A stretch of DNA of 27,377 nt, from positions 1 through 27,377 of the forward strand of contig CAKTIM010000027.1 of the NCBI GenBank assembly GCA_934565795.1, written 5' to 3'. The position numbers were made by a program, and so were the translations under genes. Positions 23,187 to 27,377 of this stretch are shown here, piece by piece (position 1 is the first letter of the stretch; each line of letters begins with the position of its first letter). The stretch is from an uncultured Oscillospiraceae bacterium. GTDB taxonomy: Bacteria > Bacillota > Clostridia > Oscillospirales > Oscillospiraceae. The notes under the pieces were generated by a model, which did not search any database, had not been told where the DNA came from, and worked only from the letters and a program-made list of their open reading frames with translations.

Positions 23187-24314
23187 TTATTTCCCGACGA
23201 TATCGATGATCACGAATTCGGAGATACAGCCGGTTTTGAATTTAATGGCCCAGTCGGAGATGCCGGAGGTGACGATGAAGTCGGTGTGCTCCCGGCGCTC
23301 CAGGCCGTAGATGCTGTCGTTGCTGCCTGTGTGGAACCAGCGCATGAACTGCATCAGCGGGATCAGCTGGCCGCCGTGGGTGTGGCCGGAGAGCACCAGG
23401 TCGACGCCTGCCTCTGCCTGGGCGGCGTAGTCCCTGGGCTGGTGATCCAGGACGATGGAGAACCGCTCCTCTCCGGCCTCCTGGGCCAGGGTGCGGATAT
23501 CCGCCCGGCTGCCGCCGAAGTCCAGGGCCTCGGAGGCGTCCTGGCGGCCAATCAGGCAGAAGCGCCCGTCGATGTCCGCTACCTGATCCTGGAGCACGGT
23601 GACGCCGTTTTCCTCCAGCGCGGCAATCAGGTCGTCGCCGGTGTAGCCCCGGCTGCCGCCGGAATACAGTCCCTTGTCATGGTTGCCGAACACGAAATAC
23701 ACGCCGTAGGGCGTATCCAGCGTCCCCAGGGCGCGGCAGGCGGCCAGCATATTTTCCTTGGTGGTGTCCTCGTCCACGAAGTCACCGGCCACCACCACAA
23801 TATCTGGCTCCTGGGCCTGGATGCGCTGCACGTGGGCATTCAGGCCCTCGCCGTCGAAGGTGGTGCCTACATGGGAATCCGCCAGCAGCGCCACGCGCAG
23901 GGAGCCGACGCTCTTTTCCGTGGTGATGGTGTAGTCCGTCTGCCAGACGTGGTAGGTCTGGTAGGCGCCCACCCCCAGGTACACGGCGGTGAACAGCACC
24001 GCCAGCCCACCGGCGTAGTAACGGCGCAGCGGCCCGCCCCGGCGGCGCTCCGCCAGACGCTGAAGCAGCGCCGCAAGCATCCAGAAGAGACTCAGGTGCA
24101 GCAGGATGATGACGGTGTTCATAAAGCCCCACAGGTACCAGGCAGCGGCGGTGGGCAGCAGGACGGCGGCGCAGCTGATGCACCAGCCCGCTCCCCGTCT
24201 CCCCCGGGAGAGCTTCGCAACGAACCAGAAGCGCCGGACGCTGCGGATCAGAAAGAGCAGGCAGCCGCCCGAGGCCAGAAACAGAAAGATCAGAAGAAAA
24301 ACCCAAAGAAGCAT
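23187..24314 (-). CDS. Membrane-bound calcineurin-like metallophosphoesterase
   Basis: The 375-residue protein has about four N-terminal membrane segments (residues 1-125) and a metallophosphoesterase domain like Bacillus YkuE. Its metal motifs are ADSHVG (DxH), VVAGDFVDE (GD), FGNHDK (GNHD) and SGHTHGGQ (GHTH). The substrate is not evident. The ATG at 24314 shares one base with the galT stop (TAATG), with an AGGTGA site inside galT, so it is translationally coupled to galactose genes. An in-frame extension to 24374 lies wholly inside galT and is less likely. The linkage to galKT could be incidental. Confidence 0.85.
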   Translation of the reverse strand: MLLWVFLLIFLFLASGGCLLFLIRSVRRFWFVAKLSRGRRGAGWCISCAAVLLPTAAAWYLWGFMNTVIILLHLSLFWMLAALLQRLAERRRGGPLRRYYAGGLAVLFTAVYLGVGAYQTYHVWQTDYTITTEKSVGSLRVALLADSHVGTTFDGEGLNAHVQRIQAQEPDIVVVAGDFVDEDTTKENMLAACRALGTLDTPYGVYFVFGNHDKGLYSGGSRGYTGDDLIAALEENGVTVLQDQVADIDGRFCLIGRQDASEALDFGGSRADIRTLAQEAGEERFSIVLDHQPRDYAAQAEAGVDLVLSGHTHGGQLIPLMQFMRWFHTGSNDSIYGLERREHTDFIVTSGISDWAIKFKTGCISEFVIIDIVGK

Positions 24315-25807
24315 TATCGATGATTCACCTGCTCCACAAATTTCAGGAACGCTGCCCGGCCCTGGGGGGTGCACTTATACACCCCGGCATCCTCCAGCAC
24401 GGCGGTAAACACCCGGCCGGTTTCGGCCCGCAGAATCTCCATGGCATTGTCCTGTGTAAATGTATATTGCGCTCGCAGCGCTGCGCACCAGTCGGCGTGC
24501 TTGCTCAGCACCGGGTCATTGGAGACATCCCGGCCCTGGATCAGCGCCTGGGCCAGCTCCTGCAGCTCCTGCTTCAGGCGGCTGGGGAGGATGGCCAGGC
24601 CCAGCACCTCGATCAGGCCGATGTTCTCTTTTTTAATGTGGTGCTTGTCCGCGTGGGGGTGGAACACGCCCAGGGGGTGCTCCGCCGTGGTGATGTTGCA
24701 CCGCAGCACCAGATCCAGCTCATACCGGCCCTCCCGGCGGCGGGCGATGGGGGTAATGGTGTTGTGCTTTTCCCCGTCGGTTTCCGCCAGGATGCCTGCG
24801 GCCTCGTCGGAATAGCCCCGCCAGCACTGCAAGATGCGCTCCGCCAGGTCGGCGATCCGCGCCGGATCGTCCCCGTTCAGGCGGATGACGCTCATGGGCC
24901 ATTTCACGATGCCCGCTTGCACATCCTCAAATCCCCGGAAGGAGATTTCCCGCTCCACCGGAGCCTTCTCCATGGCGAAGCAATAGTGGCCGCCCTGGAA
25001 ATGCTCATGGCTCAGGATGGAGCCGCCCACAATGGGCAGATCGGCGTTGGAGCCGACGAAATAATGGGGGAATACGGTGACGAATTCCAGCAGCTTACCA
25101 AAGGCCGCCCGGTTGATGGCCATGGGGGTGTGCCGGGCGTTGAACACGATGCAGTGCTCGTTGTAGTAGACATAGGGGGAATATTGCAGGAACCATTTTT
25201 CGCCGCCGATGGTAAGGGGAATGATGCGGTGATTTTCCCGGGCGGGGTGGTTCAGCCGACCGGCGTAGCCCTCGTTCTCCGGGCACAGCTGGCACTTGGG
25301 ATAGCCGGACTGGGGGGCGTTCTTGGCCGCCGCAATGGCCCGGGGATCCTTCTCCGGCTTGGAAAGGTTGATGGTGATATCTATGTCGCCGTATTCGCTG
25401 GGATAGATCCAGCGGATGTCCCTGGCCACCCGGTAGCGGCGGATGTAATCCGTGTCGCCGCTGAAGCGGTAGTACCAGTCCGTGGCCTCCCGGGGGGAGA
25501 CGGCGTAGCGGCGGTCAAATTCGGCGATCACCTCATGGGGCAGGGGCGTCAGCGCGCCCATCAGCCGGGTGTCGTACAGATCCCGGGCGGTCACATTGTC
25601 CTCGCACAGCCCCTGCCTACAGGCAAAGTCCAGAATTCCGGCCAGGATCGGCTCCAGCTCCTCGATCAGCGGCTCCTGGCTGGGGGTGTAGTCGTCCAGG
25701 CGGAGAATATCCAGCAGCCGGTTGGTCAGCACCCGCCGGTCGGCCTCCTGGGCAAGCCCGGTGCGCAGGGCGTATTCCACCAGAGAATCCAAATAACGCT
25801 CAATCAT
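24314..25807 (-). CDS. galT: UDP-glucose--hexose-1-phosphate uridylyltransferase, class II
   Basis: The 497-residue enzyme of the Leloir pathway exchanges UMP between UDP-glucose and galactose-1-phosphate. It belongs to the long Firmicutes class (GalT2). The active-site HxHxQ motif is in GGSILSHEHFQGGHY (H267, H269, Q271), CQLCPENEG at 172-180 is typical, and the N-terminal MIERYLDSLVEYAL start is normal. The ATG at 25807 comes 3 bp after the galK stop, with AAGGAG inside galK. It lies between galK and the metallophosphoesterase in one operon. Confidence 0.95.
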   Translation of the reverse strand: MIERYLDSLVEYALRTGLAQEADRRVLTNRLLDILRLDDYTPSQEPLIEELEPILAGILDFACRQGLCEDNVTARDLYDTRLMGALTPLPHEVIAEFDRRYAVSPREATDWYYRFSGDTDYIRRYRVARDIRWIYPSEYGDIDITINLSKPEKDPRAIAAAKNAPQSGYPKCQLCPENEGYAGRLNHPARENHRIIPLTIGGEKWFLQYSPYVYYNEHCIVFNARHTPMAINRAAFGKLLEFVTVFPHYFVGSNADLPIVGGSILSHEHFQGGHYCFAMEKAPVEREISFRGFEDVQAGIVKWPMSVIRLNGDDPARIADLAERILQCWRGYSDEAAGILAETDGEKHNTITPIARRREGRYELDLVLRCNITTAEHPLGVFHPHADKHHIKKENIGLIEVLGLAILPSRLKQELQELAQALIQGRDVSNDPVLSKHADWCAALRAQYTFTQDNAMEILRAETGRVFTAVLEDAGVYKCTPQGRAAFLKFVEQVNHR

Positions 25808-25810
25808 TGC

Positions 25811-27031
25811 TTACTCCTTATAAAACGCTTCCACGCCGCCCTGGGGACGGATGGACAGCACATGGCAAGACCCCTGCCCCAGCGCGGCATCAATGCCCGC
25901 CCGGAAGGAATCCAGCAGCTCAAAGGGCACAAAGGCCTGCACCGTCCCGGCAAAGCCGCCGCCGTGCACCCGGTAGGCGCCCTTGCCCTGCAAATAGTGC
26001 TGGCACAGGGCCAGACTCAGGGCCATATCCTGATGCTCCTTGTAGCCCGCGGGGATCACATTCTGCAAATACATCCAGGAGGACCGGCCGCTCTGCGTCA
26101 CCAGCTCTAGGAAGCGGCCGAAGTTGCCCTGCTCCAGGGCCGCTACCTGCCGGGGCACCCGGGCATCGTCCTGGTAGAAGTGGATGCACCGCAGCACCGC
26201 CCGGTCGCCGCACTCCGCCCGCAGCGCGGGGATGGCCGCGTAGAATTCCGATTCGGGAATTTCACTGAGCACTTCCTTGCCAAAGTGACGGCAGACCCTG
26301 CCGATCTCCATGGGGATGGCCGCGTATTCGTCGGTCAGGTCGGCGTGGCTGGCGTGGCTGTCGATGATGCACAGGGCGTGGCCGCAGGCGGAGAAATCAA
26401 AGTCCACCGGGCGGATCACCGGGGCATCTTTTTTAAGGAAATCGATGGTCACCAGATTGCCCACGGCGGAGGCCATCTGATCCATCAGGCCGCAGGGCTT
26501 GCCGAAGAATACATTCTCCGCGTACTGGCCGATCTGGGCGATCTCCGGCTGGCTGACCCGGGCGTCAAAGAACAGATGGTTGATGATGGTGCCGATCAGC
26601 ACCTCGAAGGCCGCCGAGGAGCTGAGCCCGGAGCCGGGCAGCACCGTGGAGGTGCAGTAGGCGTCGAAGCCCTCCACCCGGCAGCCCAGCTGGGCAAACC
26701 GGGCCGCCACGCCCCGGATCAGCGCCGGGGTGCTGTTGACCTCCTCCGCCACCGGCTCCAGCCGGTCGAGGTCCACCACGCACAGGGGATACCCCTGGGA
26801 AAGCACGCGGATCCGCCCCGTCCCATTGCGGCGCACCGCTGCCAGGGTATCCAGATTCACCGCCGCCGCCAGCACATGCCCGCGCTGATGATCGGTGTGG
26901 TTGCCGCCGATCTCCGTCCGCCCCGGCGCGGAGAAATACCGCTCCGGCTTCCCCCCAAACGCACCGCAGAACCCGCTGTCCAGCGCCTCTTTCTGCGCCG
27001 CCGTCAAATACAAAACCGCTGCCGCCATCAT
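25811..27031 (-). CDS. galK: Galactokinase
   Basis: The 406-residue GHMP kinase phosphorylates galactose at C1. The galactokinase signature appears as PGRTEIGGNHTDHQ (36-49), slightly different from the usual GR-N-IGEH-DY. The ATP motif is LPGSGLSSSAA (131-141), the catalytic Asp is in GLMDQMASAVG, and the C-terminal GGGFAGTVQAF is the third GHMP motif. I chose the ATG at 27031 because GGAGG lies 5 nt upstream; a second ATG follows immediately, and the frame is open through a TTG at 27043. It is the first gene of the operon with galT. Confidence 0.95.
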   Translation of the reverse strand: MMAAAVLYLTAAQKEALDSGFCGAFGGKPERYFSAPGRTEIGGNHTDHQRGHVLAAAVNLDTLAAVRRNGTGRIRVLSQGYPLCVVDLDRLEPVAEEVNSTPALIRGVAARFAQLGCRVEGFDAYCTSTVLPGSGLSSSAAFEVLIGTIINHLFFDARVSQPEIAQIGQYAENVFFGKPCGLMDQMASAVGNLVTIDFLKKDAPVIRPVDFDFSACGHALCIIDSHASHADLTDEYAAIPMEIGRVCRHFGKEVLSEIPESEFYAAIPALRAECGDRAVLRCIHFYQDDARVPRQVAALEQGNFGRFLELVTQSGRSSWMYLQNVIPAGYKEHQDMALSLALCQHYLQGKGAYRVHGGGFAGTVQAFVPFELLDSFRAGIDAALGQGSCHVLSIRPQGGVEAFYKE

Positions 27032-27061
27032 AACGACCTCCAATAAATTTTATCTGATAAA

Positions 27062-27089
27062 AATATACATGAAATTCACAAAAATGCAA
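27062..27089 (-). promoter_or_regulatory. Candidate promoter of the gal operon
   Basis: On the minus strand TTGCAT (27089-27084) and TATATT (27067-27062) are 16 bp apart, about 30 bp before the galK start. Confidence 0.4.
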
Positions 27090-27146
27090 GGCCTTTTTCC
27101 GCCCCACCCCCCGGAAAACCCGGAAAAAGTTTTTAAGATTTTTCCC

Positions 27147-27174
27147 TTGACATTTCAAGAATCTATGCTATAAT
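27147..27174 (+). promoter_or_regulatory. Strong promoter of the tRNA-Ala region
   Basis: Perfect TTGACA (27147-27152) and TATAAT (27169-27174) boxes are separated by 16 bp. Transcription would begin about 30 bp before the tRNA head fragment and run into the intact tRNA-Ala. Confidence 0.8.
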
Positions 27175-27209
27175 ACAAAAGCTGGTTCCAAACCGCACCA
27201 ATTTCACAC

Positions 27210-27231
27210 GGGGGTGTAGCTCAGCTGGGAG
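27210..27231 (+). pseudogene. 5' fragment of a tRNA-Ala
   Basis: These 22 bases match the first 22 bases of the intact tRNA-Ala downstream with one difference (G for A at the seventh base). The sequence then diverges completely, so no anticodon or T arm is present. It stands right after the promoter, in the place where a functional tRNA would be expected. Confidence 0.65.
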
Positions 27232-27301
27232 CCCAAACGGTACAGCAACGCACCCCACAGCAACAAGTTCATATAGGCTTATGCGTCAATCTACAACACC
27301 T

Positions 27302-27377
<76 letters not shown>

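Overview
The window reads as a chromosomal segment of a GC-rich anaerobic member of the Clostridia, most likely a gut Oscillospiraceae/Ruminococcaceae relative. This is inferred from a bacterial-type acetyl-CoA synthase module, an NfnAB pair, GH67 alpha-glucuronidase, FtsH with an HEIGH zinc site, the yabE-like/rsmA neighbourhood, Firmicutes-like Shine-Dalgarno sites (AGGAGG) and sigma-A type promoters. Nearly all protein genes lie on the minus strand; the one confident plus-strand protein gene is a small 83-residue protein at 14409-14660, and the two tRNA genes are also on plus.

Layout in coordinate order. 1-639: non-coding, with a broken small ORF and a 141-bp transposon-like element. 640-4920: alpha-glucuronidase (aguA) and an upstream SGNH esterase, a probable glucuronoxylan side-chain pair. 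5089-5847: an alpha/beta hydrolase with its own promoter. 5960-14183: a Wood-Ljungdahl carbonyl-branch locus, read from right to left as cooC, acsD, a fused acsC-acsE gene and acsB; the CO dehydrogenase subunit (acsA/cooS) is not in the window. 14409-14660: a free-standing FakA middle-domain-like protein, divergent from cooC. 14742-17224: a HAD phosphatase, rsmA and a YabE-like 3D-domain protein. 17407-17480: tRNA-Gly(CCC). 17555-18223: a secreted DUF6273-like protein. 18785-20602: ftsH. 20750-23001: nfnB and nfnA. 23187-27031: galK, galT and a membrane metallophosphoesterase as an operon. 27210-27377: a tRNA-Ala head fragment followed by a complete tRNA-Ala(GGC), ending exactly at the window edge.

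Metabolically the genes fit together as follows. Xylan-derived glucuronate and galactose are taken in as sugars, NfnAB balances ferredoxin/NADH/NADPH, and the ACS/corrinoid-protein/methyltransferase module joins a methyl group, CO and CoA into acetyl-CoA (or runs in reverse). The methyltransferase is fused to the corrinoid protein large subunit through an Ala/Lys/Glu-rich linker, which is the most striking protein-level observation.

The most striking DNA-level observation is four intergenic repeat clusters (about 2640-3245, 8190-9010, 12575-13390, 18410-18775). They carry 18 GTAG-headed palindromes resembling REP/BIME elements, a second family of palindromes, three copies of a 63-65 bp mini-element inserted against CCCC runs, and a 102-bp MITE whose empty target site can be reconstructed from sister repeats. 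Three of these four clusters separate genes that would otherwise look co-transcribed (SGNH/aguA, cooC/acsD, acsCE/acsB).
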